Of a stretch of DNA of 32,261 nt, positions 7,749 through 16,984 are shown one piece after another. Both the position numbers and the translations under genes were made by a program. The notes beneath the pieces were generated by a model that ran no database searches, was not told the origin of the DNA, and saw only the letters and a program-made list of their open reading frames with translations. This DNA is from Sphingomonas asaccharolytica NBRC 15499. Lineage in GTDB: Bacteria > Pseudomonadota > Alphaproteobacteria > Sphingomonadales > Sphingomonadaceae. The number at the start of each line of letters is the position of its first letter. Positions within the stretch are counted from its first letter, which is position 1. The stretch is taken from positions 1-32,261 of the forward strand of contig NZ_BCYU01000051.1 in the NCBI RefSeq assembly GCF_001598355.1, read 5' to 3'.

Positions 7749-8762
7749 TCAGAACAACGTCGTCAGCAAGTAGAACACCGCGCCGACCGCTGCCGACGCC
7801 GGGATCGTCACGATCCAGGCGACGACGACGTCGCCCGCGACACCCCAGCGTACTGCGCTCGCGCGCTTGGCGACGCCGGCACCGATGACGCAGCCGGTGA
7901 TCGTATGCGTGGTCGATACCGGGATGCCGAGCAGCGATGCGGTGAACACCATGATCGTGCCGCCGGCCGAGGCGCTGAACCCCTGATGCTGCGATAATTT
8001 GGTGATGCGGCTGCCCATCGTTTCGATGATCTTCCAGCCGCCCATCAACGTGCCCAGGCCCATCGCGATATAGCAGCTGATCGCCACCCAATGCGGCACC
8101 TCGAACTTGCCGTGGAGATAGCCGGTCGAGAACAAAAGCACGGTGATGACGCCCATCGTCTTTTGCGCGTCGTTGAGGCCGTGGCTGAGCGAATAGGTGC
8201 CCGACGAGATCAGGTGGAGCACACGGAAGCTGCGTTCCGCGCCGCGGTTGCTGGCGCGCGAGAACATCCAACTGGTCGCCAGCATGATCAACATCGACAG
8301 GATCATGCCGAGCACCGGCGACAGCACGATTGCGATCAGCGTCTTGTTGAGCCCGTTCCACTGAATGCCGGTCATGCCGGCATGCGCGACGCCCGCCCCG
8401 ATGATCCCGCCGACCAGGGCGTGGCTCGAGGATGACGGAATGCCCTTCAGCCAGGTGACGATGTTCCAGAACATCGCGCCGATCAGCGCGCCGAAAACGA
8501 CTCCCGGCGTCACCATATTCTTGTCGATCAGCCCCTGCCCGATCGTCGACGCGACCTTGTGCAGGCTGGGGAAAGTGATGGTCAGGAAATAGGCGGCGAA
8601 GTTGAACACGCCAGCGAAGAGCACCGCATGAACCGGTTTCAACAGCCTGGTCGATACCACGGTCGCGATCGAGTTGGCCGCGTCGTGCAAGCCGTTCAAA
8701 AAGTCGAACGCCAGCGCAACCAGGATCAGGCCGACCAGCAGCGGGAAAGCGAGATCGTGCAT
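7749..8762 (-). CDS. Inorganic phosphate transporter, PiT family
   Basis: 337 residues, an integral membrane protein of the PiT/PF01384 family. The family signature occurs twice: AFDFLNGLHDAANSIATVVS (about residues 18-37) and SLSHGLNDAQKTMGVI (about 197-212). SSSHALVGGIIGAG and STTHTITGCVIGAG are the paired repeats of the second motif. It takes up phosphate, often as a metal-phosphate complex, by proton or sodium coupling with low affinity. Length is close to the short bacterial form rather than the about 500-residue E. coli PitA. It begins 9 nt after the NUDIX-DUF47 gene on the same strand; DUF47 proteins are standard partners of Pit transporters. The two are therefore probably one transcript, which complements the high-affinity Pst system encoded about 16 kb away. 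Confidence 0.93.
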   Translation of the reverse strand: MHDLAFPLLVGLILVALAFDFLNGLHDAANSIATVVSTRLLKPVHAVLFAGVFNFAAYFLTITFPSLHKVASTIGQGLIDKNMVTPGVVFGALIGAMFWNIVTWLKGIPSSSSHALVGGIIGAGVAHAGMTGIQWNGLNKTLIAIVLSPVLGMILSMLIMLATSWMFSRASNRGAERSFRVLHLISSGTYSLSHGLNDAQKTMGVITVLLFSTGYLHGKFEVPHWVAISCYIAMGLGTLMGGWKIIETMGSRITKLSQHQGFSASAGGTIMVFTASLLGIPVSTTHTITGCVIGAGVAKRASAVRWGVAGDVVVAWIVTIPASAAVGAVFYLLTTLF

Positions 8763-8771
8763 CGACTGGAC

Positions 8772-9920
8772 TCAGGCGTGATCGATGACGATGCCATCGA
8801 TCTCGTTGGCGACGTCCTCGAAGGCGTCAACGATCCGTTCGAGATGCTTGTACACTTCGCGCGCAACGATGAAGCGTACGGTATCGTCGCGGCTAAATTC
8901 GACGAAGCCACGCTTCAGCCCGGCGCGGTGGATGTCGTCGGCATGGCCTTCCATCCGGACCAGGCGCTCGGTCAGTTCGTGAAGGCGCCCGGCATTGCGG
9001 CCGACATCGCGCAGCAGCGGCATTGCCTCAGCGGTCAGCCGCGCGGCGTCGACGATAATCGCCGCCATGTCCTTCATTTCCTGTTCGAACTCGCGAACCT
9101 CGTACAGGTCGATCGCCTGCACCGCGGCCTGCATCTCGTCGATCGCATCGTCCATCGACCCGATCAGGCTGGTGATGGTGCCGCGATCGAACGGAGTCAG
9201 GAAGGTTTCGCGCACCGTCTTCAGCACCGCGCGCGTGATTTCGTCGGCGTCGTTCTCTCGCTCGATCACTTCGCGGATATGATCCGGCGCCGAGCCCGCG
9301 CCGTCTTGGAGCAGGCGCGATAGCGCGTCAGCGGCGGCAGTGACGGTCAGCGCATGCGCCTCGAACATCTCGAAGAAATTGCCCGTCTTGGGTAACAGGC
9401 GCTGAAACCAGGCGAACATGGGACTGATCCTTGACTTGGTAGCGGCGGCAAAGCCGGTGCGGCGCGCGGCCGCCTTGAATTCGGACGGGCCGAATGAACG
9501 GATGAGGTCGCTGAGATCGGGCTCGTCGACCATCGACGCCGCTTCGGGCAGGCTGACCCAGCGCCGTTCGCGTTCGCCCTGTTCCTTCCAGGCGCTGAGC
9601 TCGCGATTGACCGCCAGCGGGAAGACCTCGACGTCGATCATCAGCGACGCGCCATTCTTTTGCCGCTTGCGATAGCGATAGGTGCCGAGCGGAGTCGGAC
9701 AGACGAGCCCCTGCACCCCCGCTTCCTCCTCGGCCTCGATCGCGGCGGCGGCATGCGCGACCACTCCCGAAGACGGATTGCCCTTGGGAATGACCCAGCG
9801 ACGGTTTTCGCGCGAGGTGACGAGCAGGATGCGGATCGGGGCGTCGCTGGCGGCGCCTTCGGTCCGGTACGGCAAAGCCGCGATCTGGCGAATTGTCAGA
9901 ACTCCCTCATTGGCGGCCAC
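8772..9920 (-). CDS. NUDIX hydrolase fused to DUF47 (PhoU-like Pit accessory) domain
   Basis: 382 residues in one open frame. Residues about 1-150 are a NUDIX domain of the diphosphoinositol-polyphosphate-hydrolase-like type, with WVIPKGNPSSG and the core IEAEEEAGV. The metal-binding glutamates of the box are kept; the upstream Glu and the Arg are not. Residues about 168-382 are a DUF47/PhoU-like helical domain beginning MFAWFQRLLPKTGNFFEMF, the usual length for a free-standing DUF47 protein (215 residues). The internal ATG at 9419 has its own AAGGA site (9432-9428), 8 nt before it, so a separate DUF47 protein may also be made. NUDIX domains cleave X-linked diphosphates; DUF47 proteins regulate Pit activity. 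The Pit gene follows after 9 nt. Confidence 0.85.
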   Translation of the reverse strand: MAANEGVLTIRQIAALPYRTEGAASDAPIRILLVTSRENRRWVIPKGNPSSGVVAHAAAAIEAEEEAGVQGLVCPTPLGTYRYRKRQKNGASLMIDVEVFPLAVNRELSAWKEQGERERRWVSLPEAASMVDEPDLSDLIRSFGPSEFKAAARRTGFAAATKSRISPMFAWFQRLLPKTGNFFEMFEAHALTVTAAADALSRLLQDGAGSAPDHIREVIERENDADEITRAVLKTVRETFLTPFDRGTITSLIGSMDDAIDEMQAAVQAIDLYEVREFEQEMKDMAAIIVDAARLTAEAMPLLRDVGRNAGRLHELTERLVRMEGHADDIHRAGLKRGFVEFSRDDTVRFIVAREVYKHLERIVDAFEDVANEIDGIVIDHA

Positions 9921-10001
9921 GCAAGCGACGACCTGCCAATGGTTCCGCTAGCATCCGGTACGGCTACGCGCCATCACAAAACCGCCCGAACGGTCAGCCG
10001 G

Positions 10002-10451
10002 TCAGAACCTGCTCCCGTCCTTGCGCCGCTGCTCGCCGACCGCGCCGGCCAGATGCATATCGATATCGGGATAGTGGCAGTCGCTCGCTCCCCGACCGCC
10101 GACTGCGATGAACACGCAGTCGCTGGCCGACCGGTTCTGCAGCACATGACCGTTACCGTCGCCCTTCGGGAAGGCGGCAATGTCGCCCGCGCGCATGGGA
10201 TGTTCGCCCTCGTCGTCGACGAGCACCGCTTCGCCCGACAGCATGACGACGAACTCGTCCTCGCCCTCATGCCAATGGCGCTGCGACGACCACGCACCGG
10301 GCTTTAGCGTCACGTGGCTAAAGCCGAAATCGGTGATACCGCTGGCGGGCGCCAAGCGCCGATACCAGCGTTCCTTCACCGCGTCGGCATAAATGAGCGG
10401 ATAGCCGGTGGCGTTGCTCTGTGGGACCGCGTCGAGGTCGATCTTGGGCAT
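10002..10451 (-). CDS. Cupin-domain protein
   Basis: 149 residues from the ATG at 10451, preceded by AAGGG about 9 nt upstream; the longer frame to 10487 lacks a comparable signal. A single double-stranded beta-helix is visible. Motif 1 is RHWHEGEDEFVVMLSG, carrying the two His and one Glu metal ligands. Motif 2 follows in GDIAAFPKGDGNGHVLQN, with the last His. Small one-domain cupins of this kind are metal-dependent enzymes or sugar/ligand-binding proteins, and the exact reaction is not evident. The ATG lies 2 nt after the stop codon of the small exported protein upstream (10454-10798), so the two are probably co-transcribed and translationally linked. It is probably cytoplasmic, as no signal peptide is present. 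Confidence 0.83.
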   Translation of the reverse strand: MPKIDLDAVPQSNATGYPLIYADAVKERWYRRLAPASGITDFGFSHVTLKPGAWSSQRHWHEGEDEFVVMLSGEAVLVDDEGEHPMRAGDIAAFPKGDGNGHVLQNRSASDCVFIAVGGRGASDCHYPDIDMHLAGAVGEQRRKDGSRF

Positions 10452-10453
10452 GA

Positions 10454-10798
10454 CTATTTTCCCTTGGGAGGATTGGCCGTCAGGCATTGTTCGGCAAACG
10501 GCATCGCATCGCCGCCGGACAGGTCGTCGCGGTCGTCATCGGTCGCGGCGACCTTGGGATAGCGCGTGCGGATCGCGGCGGCCACAGCCTGCGCCCGCGC
10601 GATTCGCGCCTCGGTCGGCGTGCGGTCGGGCCCGCCGGCCGCGCTCTTGCTGTCGAGCATCTCTCGCGCCAGGCGAACGGCGTCGTCGAGCCGGTCGGCG
10701 GCAGCGACGCAAAGGCCGGGAGCGATGTCGACAGGCACGTTATCGTCGGATTGCTGCGGCAAGAGCGACGCGGCGGCGAGAAGGAAGAGGATAGGCAT
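10454..10798 (-). CDS. Small exported protein of unknown function
   Basis: 114 residues from the ATG at 10798, chosen because a hydrophobic leader (MPILFLLAAASLLPQ) then begins the protein. A longer frame to 10852 would bury it behind charged residues. The mature part has two cysteines, Cys30 and Cys105, and an Ala/Arg/Asp-rich helical middle (about 33-82). I do not recognise a family. It is probably periplasmic, with a possible disulfide between the two cysteines. It is the first gene of a two-gene unit with the cupin gene, and it diverges from dapE across a gap of about 89 bases that should hold both promoters. Confidence 0.6.
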   Translation of the reverse strand: MPILFLLAAASLLPQQSDDNVPVDIAPGLCVAAADRLDDAVRLAREMLDSKSAAGGPDRTPTEARIARAQAVAAAIRTRYPKVAATDDDRDDLSGGDAMPFAEQCLTANPPKGK

Positions 10799-10887
10799 CA
10801 GTGATTCTCCGCACCCCCGTACGCGCGGACCTTTCCCTTCCCGCCGTTGCAAGGCAAGAGGCAGAGCCTGTCCAACTGGGGAATGCC

Positions 10888-12000
10888 GTGCCCAACGTCG
10901 TCGAACTCACCAAAGCGTTGATCGCTGCCGAAAGCGTGACGCCCGCCAAGGGTGAGGTATTCGACGTGCTCGCCCAGGCCCTGAGCGTGATCGGGTTCGA
11001 GATCGATCGCTTCATGATCGGCGAGGAGCCGGACGGGCCGGTCGAGAACATGATCGCAATACGCCACGGCAAGGGGCCGCATTTCGCGTTCGCCGGGCAT
11101 CTCGACGTAGTTCCGCCGGGCGACGGCTGGGCAAGTGGCGCATTCGAGCCCGAGGTTCGCGGCGACCTTCTCTACGGCCGCGGGGCGGTCGACATGAAAG
11201 GTGCGATCGCCGCCTTTGCCGCGGCAGCCGCGCGGGTCGAGGGGCCCACGCTCAGCCTGCTGATCACCGGCGATGAGGAAGGCCCCGCCATTTACGGCAC
11301 GCGCGCGATCCTCGATCGGCTCGAAGCACGCGGACTCAAGCCCGATTACTGCCTGGTGGGCGAGCCGACCTCGACCGCGCGGCTAGGCGACATGATCAAG
11401 ATCGGGCGGCGCGGATCGGTCAATATCTGGGTCGACGTCCCCGGACGACAGGGCCATGTCGCCTATCCGCACCTCGCCGACAATCCGATTCCGAAACTGG
11501 TCGCCGCGCTGGCCGCGATCAACGCAATCGACCTCGACGCGGGCAACCACTGGTTCCAGCCGTCGAATATCGAGGTGACCGACGTGACGGTCGGCAACCC
11601 AGCGACCAATGTCATCCCCGCCAAGGCATCGGCGCGGATGTCGATCCGGTTCAACGACGAGCAGAACGGCGAAGATCTGGTCGCGCTGATCGAGCGGACG
11701 GTGAAGGCGCACGCCCCCGACGCGCAGGTGATCGCGCGCATTTCCGGCGAGGCGTTCCTGACCCAACCGGGCGAATTGTCGGCGCTGGTCACGCGCGCGA
11801 TCGAGAAGGTCGCGGGTGTCGTGCCCGCTTTATCGACCACCGGCGGGACGAGCGACGCGCGCTTCCTGTCGCAACTTTGCCCCACGGTCGAATTCGGGCT
11901 GGTCAACGCGACGATGCACAAGACCGACGAGGCGGTCGCGCTGGCCGATCTCGCCGATTTAGTCGACATTTATGCGGAGATCATCACGGCTATCAGGTGA
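10888..12000 (+). CDS. dapE: Succinyl-diaminopimelate desuccinylase
   Basis: 370 residues, close to the family's usual 375. It hydrolyses N-succinyl-LL-2,6-diaminopimelate to LL-diaminopimelate and succinate in the lysine and peptidoglycan precursor pathway. M20 dizinc-peptidase motifs are clear: FAGHLDVVPPGDGW with zinc ligand His71, GRGAVDMKG with bridging Asp102, and TGDEEG with catalytic Glu130 and ligand Glu131. STTGGTSDARF near the C-terminus is the family's final conserved region. The start is set at the GTG at 10888, which gives the standard beginning VPNVVELTKALI. The frame continues upstream to a GTG at 10801, which would add 29 non-conserved residues. It diverges from the small exported protein gene. 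The enzyme is cytoplasmic and a likely essential housekeeping gene. Confidence 0.94.
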   Translation: MPNVVELTKALIAAESVTPAKGEVFDVLAQALSVIGFEIDRFMIGEEPDGPVENMIAIRHGKGPHFAFAGHLDVVPPGDGWASGAFEPEVRGDLLYGRGAVDMKGAIAAFAAAAARVEGPTLSLLITGDEEGPAIYGTRAILDRLEARGLKPDYCLVGEPTSTARLGDMIKIGRRGSVNIWVDVPGRQGHVAYPHLADNPIPKLVAALAAINAIDLDAGNHWFQPSNIEVTDVTVGNPATNVIPAKASARMSIRFNDEQNGEDLVALIERTVKAHAPDAQVIARISGEAFLTQPGELSALVTRAIEKVAGVVPALSTTGGTSDARFLSQLCPTVEFGLVNATMHKTDEAVALADLADLVDIYAEIITAIR

Positions 12001-12104
12001 TCCAGCCTTGAGTTTCGAGAAGCTCCGTAGCGGCCGCAAATCGGCGTGTGGTGCGTGACACGCTCGGCTAAGCTGTTCGGAAATTGCTGAACATAGGACG
12101 ATTC

Positions 12105-12923
12105 GTGGCCAGCTCATCGATAGCGCCCCAACTTTCGCCAGTCGGCGCGATATTGCGCGAATGGCGCGGCGCGCGGCGCATGAGCCAGCTCGACCTGTCG
12201 CTCGATACCGGGATCTCGACCCGGCATCTGAGCTGCATCGAAACCGGCAAGGCGCGCGCCAGCCGCGAGATGGTGGCGCGCCTGGCCGATGCGCTCGACA
12301 TGCCACTGCGCGACCGTAACGCGCTGCTCCGTGCCGCCGGCTATGCAGCGATCCATCCCGAAAGCGCGCTCGCGGCACCCGCGCTCGATCGCGTGCGCAA
12401 GGCGATCGACCTGATCCTGGCGCACCAGGAACCGTATCCCGCCTTCGTCATCAGCCGGCATTGGGAAGTGCTGGAGGTCAATCAGGCGGCGATCCGGATG
12501 AACAAGCTGCTGCTCGGCGATTGGCAAAGCACGCACAGCAATCTGATCCATCAATTGTTCGATCCGAACGACTTCCGCCAGGTCATCCTCAACTGGCCGG
12601 AGGTCGCGCGGCGGTTCGTTCGGCATCTGCACGATGACCTCGCCGCCAACCCTACCGACCGTCGCTCACGCGCGCTGCTCGACGCCGCTTTGTCCTATCC
12701 CGGCGTGCCGCAACGCTGGCAGCTTGGCGACGCCGACGATGATGGCGACCCGATCGTCACTTTCACCTTCGCCAGTCCGCGCGGCGAACTGCGCTTCTTC
12801 GAGACGATCACCACCTTCGCCGCACCGCACGACGTGACGCTCGACGAGATCCGCATTGACTGCACCTTCCCGGCCGACGAACATACCGCGGCGGTGTGCG
12901 CCGAGTTGGCGCGGGGAGACTAA
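12105..12923 (+). CDS. XRE-family transcriptional regulator with MmyB-like ligand-binding domain
   Basis: 272 residues. An N-terminal Cro/XRE helix-turn-helix (about residues 10-70: GAILREWRGARRMSQLDLSLDTGISTRHLSCIETGKARASREMV) is followed by a larger MmyB-type domain (about 105-270) containing AFVISRHWEVLEVNQAA, the PAS-like ligand-binding fold of this family. Such regulators bind fatty acids or related small hydrophobic ligands in the few studied cases. The GTG at 12105 is chosen because ATAGGA lies about 7 nt upstream. The TTG at 12084 would add 7 residues. The gene is convergent with the P450 gene, and the two stop codons overlap by 4 nt (12920-12923). The target genes are unknown; a link to the P450 is only an inference from position. 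Confidence 0.85.
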   Translation: MASSSIAPQLSPVGAILREWRGARRMSQLDLSLDTGISTRHLSCIETGKARASREMVARLADALDMPLRDRNALLRAAGYAAIHPESALAAPALDRVRKAIDLILAHQEPYPAFVISRHWEVLEVNQAAIRMNKLLLGDWQSTHSNLIHQLFDPNDFRQVILNWPEVARRFVRHLHDDLAANPTDRRSRALLDAALSYPGVPQRWQLGDADDDGDPIVTFTFASPRGELRFFETITTFAAPHDVTLDEIRIDCTFPADEHTAAVCAELARGD

Positions 12924-14290
12924 GCCGGAATCAGCCTGACGGGCAGGCCGTCCTTGGGCCGCGGGATCGGAAACATCTGCCAGGCATCGCCCGCACCGGG
13001 CTCAATCTCGACCCGATAGCGCGTCAGCAAATGCACGATCAGCAACTTCATCTGCATCTGCGCAAAGTGCAGGCCCAGGCACATATGCGCACCTCCGCCA
13101 TAAGGCACCCAGGCGAAGCGATGGCGGCCTCTCGACGCGTCCGGCGTGAAGCGCATCGGATCGAATCTCAACGGATCGGACCAGATGTCCGGCATACGAT
13201 GCGTCCAGGTGACACCGATTCCCACAGCGGTGCCGGCGGGAATGTCGAACCCGCCGAAGCTGAAATCACGCAGCGCGCGGCGCGGCAACGACGGCACGGG
13301 CGGCATCAGTCGTAGCGCCTCCCGGAATGCGTAATCGGTCAAGATCAGGCGATCGAGCTGCTCTGTCAGCGGCAACTGCCAGTCGAGCCCGGCAATCTCT
13401 TCACGCAACCGTTGCTGCCATTCCGGATTGCGTGCGAGCAGCATGACCAGGGTCGTCGCCGACGAAGTAATCGTGTCGTGCGCCGCCATCATCAGGAAAT
13501 TCATGTGGTCGGCGATCGCGGCAGCCGGCAGCTCCTGTCCGTCCTCATCGGTCGCGCGGCAGAATTGCGAGAAGAAATCCTCGCCGTTGCCGCCCCGCGC
13601 GTCCCGCCGCCGCGCCGGGATCTCGCGTTCGAACCAGTCGATCAGATAGGCCCGCGCTTTGACGCCCCGCCGCATCATCGTGCCGGGCAGTGGCGAGCGG
13701 ATCGGCGCTACGCTCGCCTGCACCTCGTCGACGAACGCCCGATTGATGCGATCGGCTTCGGCGCCGAGCGATACGCCCAGGAAGCTGGTCGCGGCGAGAT
13801 CGAGCGTCAGCTTCTTGATCGCGTCGTAGAAGCGCAGGCTGCCGCTCCATTCGCCGATCCGCGCGGCGATACCGGCATCGAGCTGGGTAGCGTAATGCCG
13901 CATCGGCTCGGGCTTGAAGGCGACCGACAAGGTCTTGCGATCGGCGCGATGCTTGTCGAAGTCCATCAGCATCAGCCCGCGCGGAAACAGCAGGTTGAGC
14001 AGAGGTCCCCAGCCCTGTTCGGACGAGAATAGACGGTCGCGGTCGAACAGGACGAGTTCGTTGGCGTCAGGGCCGAGCAGGGTCACACTGGTGCTGCCGA
14101 GCGCGCGATTGCGATAAACCGGTCCGAACCGCTCGAACATCTCGCGGCCGAACTTGACCGGATCGGACAGCAAGCGAAGTGAATTGCCGACGATCGGCAG
14201 GCCATCGTCGCCGGGGATGTGCGCCAGCGATTGGGCTGGGTTGCGCGGCAACCAGTGCGGGTTGGCTTTGAACGTGTGGGCGTAGGCCAT
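12920..14290 (-). CDS. Cytochrome P450
   Basis: 456 residues from the ATG at 14290; an upstream in-frame ATG at 14383 would add 31 Arg-rich residues, which is unlikely. All P450 landmarks are present: the I-helix AAHDTITSS, the K-helix EALR (ExxR), PRRALRDFSFGGFDIPAGT, and the haem loop FAWVPYGGGAHMCLG with Cys404 as the thiolate ligand. The N-terminus has no membrane anchor but has the proline-rich start GDDGLPIVGNSLRLLSDP, so it is a soluble bacterial monooxygenase with CYP51/CYP26-like layout. It needs a ferredoxin or other electron donor, and none is in the window. Substrate is unknown. It lies 32 nt downstream of the 61-residue membrane protein on the same strand and may share the glmS transcript. 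Confidence 0.93.
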   Translation of the reverse strand: MAYAHTFKANPHWLPRNPAQSLAHIPGDDGLPIVGNSLRLLSDPVKFGREMFERFGPVYRNRALGSTSVTLLGPDANELVLFDRDRLFSSEQGWGPLLNLLFPRGLMLMDFDKHRADRKTLSVAFKPEPMRHYATQLDAGIAARIGEWSGSLRFYDAIKKLTLDLAATSFLGVSLGAEADRINRAFVDEVQASVAPIRSPLPGTMMRRGVKARAYLIDWFEREIPARRRDARGGNGEDFFSQFCRATDEDGQELPAAAIADHMNFLMMAAHDTITSSATTLVMLLARNPEWQQRLREEIAGLDWQLPLTEQLDRLILTDYAFREALRLMPPVPSLPRRALRDFSFGGFDIPAGTAVGIGVTWTHRMPDIWSDPLRFDPMRFTPDASRGRHRFAWVPYGGGAHMCLGLHFAQMQMKLLIVHLLTRYRVEIEPGAGDAWQMFPIPRPKDGLPVRLIPA

Positions 14291-14322
14291 GATGCTGGTT
14301 ACTCTAATCCGGCCATCGACGC

Positions 14323-14504
14323 CTAATGGCCTCCGCCATGACCGCCGCCAGAGCCGTCGCCGCTTGAGTTGTCGTTCTGCCACCAGTCGCCACCCATTGA
14401 ATGCGGTTCGAGGCGGCTCTTCGAGGGCGGCAACCTCAGAACGATCGCAATCAATCCGCCGATAAGCAGCAGGCCGACGATAATACCGGCGACGACGGTG
14501 AGAA

Positions 14505-14508
<4 letters not shown>
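14323..14508 (-). CDS. Small single-pass membrane protein with Gly/His-rich tail
   Basis: 61 residues. Residues about 3-27 form one hydrophobic segment (VVAGIIVGLLLIGGLIAIVL). A basic patch PSKSR follows, then a hydrophilic tail containing DWWQND and ending in repeated Gly/Ser with GGGHGGGH. The start codon overlaps the glmS stop as ATGA (4 nt), so its translation is probably coupled to glmS. It is too small to match a family that I recognise. The tail may bind metal, but that is a guess. The positive charge after the hydrophobic segment leaves topology uncertain. The downstream P450 begins 32 nt later. Confidence 0.65.
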
Positions 14509-16328
<1,820 letters not shown>

Positions 16329-16343
16329 GGTTCGGGAGCTTTC

Positions 16344-16709
16344 TTACAAAGTATAGGGAACGCGGATGCCTGGCATTGTCGCCGGGAAATCCTTGGTATT
16401 ACGCGTCACGAGGATCGCGCCGTTGGCCTGCGCCGTTGCCAGGATGAACGCGTCGAGCAGCTTCATCCCGGTTCGATAGCGAATGTCCGCCGCAGCCTGT
16501 GCGATACGTTGATCCACATCGACGACCTCGAACGGGTGGAGCAGCGCCTGCACGTCGCGTCGCGTCTCGACCGGTTCCCCCGCGAGCAACTCGGTCCAGA
16601 CGACCCGGCTGATCCGATGCCTCTGATAGCGAGCGAGTTCGCCGATCGCCTGCGGCCGGTCGAACAGCCAATCGATCAGGATATTGGTATCGAAAAACGG
16701 ATCTGCCAC
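16344..16709 (-). CDS. vapC: VapC-type PIN-domain ribonuclease toxin
   Basis: 121 residues, a typical VapC length. PIN-domain acidic residues can be placed at Asp7 (FFDTNILIDW), Glu40 (VVWTELLAG), Asp86 (KLLDAFILATA) and a final acidic/polar pair Asn104/Asp107 (TRNTKDFP). These form the metal centre that cleaves RNA, often initiator tRNA or rRNA, when the antitoxin is lost. The ATG lies 3 nt after the vapB stop, the standard antitoxin-toxin order. The gene ends 15 nt before glmS on the same strand, so the module sits inside the glmU-glmS block. The acidic residues are all present, so the toxin looks intact. Confidence 0.9.
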   Translation of the reverse strand: MADPFFDTNILIDWLFDRPQAIGELARYQRHRISRVVWTELLAGEPVETRRDVQALLHPFEVVDVDQRIAQAAADIRYRTGMKLLDAFILATAQANGAILVTRNTKDFPATMPGIRVPYTL

Positions 16710-16712
16710 GGG

Positions 16713-16943
16713 TCAGCCGTTATCGCGATCTTCGCGCATCGCACGCTGATATTCGACCGCATCCCCGATATCCTGGCGATTCTTCCAATAACCGGCGCCG
16801 CGCGTGATCCAATCCTTGCTGGCTTCCGCGCGATAGGCCGATACCGCTTCTCGCAATACCGCCGCGCGCGACTTACCCTCCTCGCTGGCTTTGCGATCGA
16901 GCCACTCGATATCGTCGTCGGGAATATCAACAAGAGTACGCAT
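16713..16943 (-). CDS. vapB: VapB-type ribbon-helix-helix antitoxin
   Basis: 76 residues. The first about 45 residues (MRTLVDIPDDDIEWLDRKA then GKSRAAVLREAVSAY) are a ribbon-helix-helix DNA-binding domain of the CopG/MetJ type. The rest, with KDWITRGAGYW and an acidic/basic C-terminal tail, is the expected toxin-wrapping region. It should neutralise the VapC encoded 3 nt downstream and repress its own promoter. Palindromic GATATC-containing repeats begin one base inside the start codon, which fits autoregulation by an RHH dimer. The gap to the upstream glmU stop is 41 nt. It is intact. Assignment to the VapB group rests on the partner toxin rather than on a unique motif. Confidence 0.85.
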   Translation of the reverse strand: MRTLVDIPDDDIEWLDRKASEEGKSRAAVLREAVSAYRAEASKDWITRGAGYWKNRQDIGDAVEYQRAMREDRDNG

Positions 16944-16975
16944 GATATCTAGATATCATATCGCGATATCATATC
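16942..16975. promoter_or_regulatory. vapBC operator: palindromes and direct repeats over the vapB start
   Basis: ATGATATCTAGATATCAT (16942-16959) is a perfect 18-bp palindrome that includes the vapB start codon. ATATCGCGATAT (16958-16969) is a second perfect 12-bp palindrome, and GATATCATATC is repeated at 16952-16962 and 16965-16975. GATATC therefore occurs three times in 27 bp. The layout fits co-operative binding of ribbon-helix-helix dimers and implies a promoter within the AT-rich 41-nt gap. Confidence 0.7.
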
Positions 16976-16984
16976 AAGGATTCG

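Noticed and set aside
12044..12063. Hairpin after dapE as a terminator
   Set aside because: Only a 6-bp stem with a loop of about 8 bases and no T-run.
16329..16343. glmS ribozyme riboswitch
   Set aside because: Only 15 bases separate vapC from glmS, far too short, and this ribozyme is mainly from Gram-positive bacteria.
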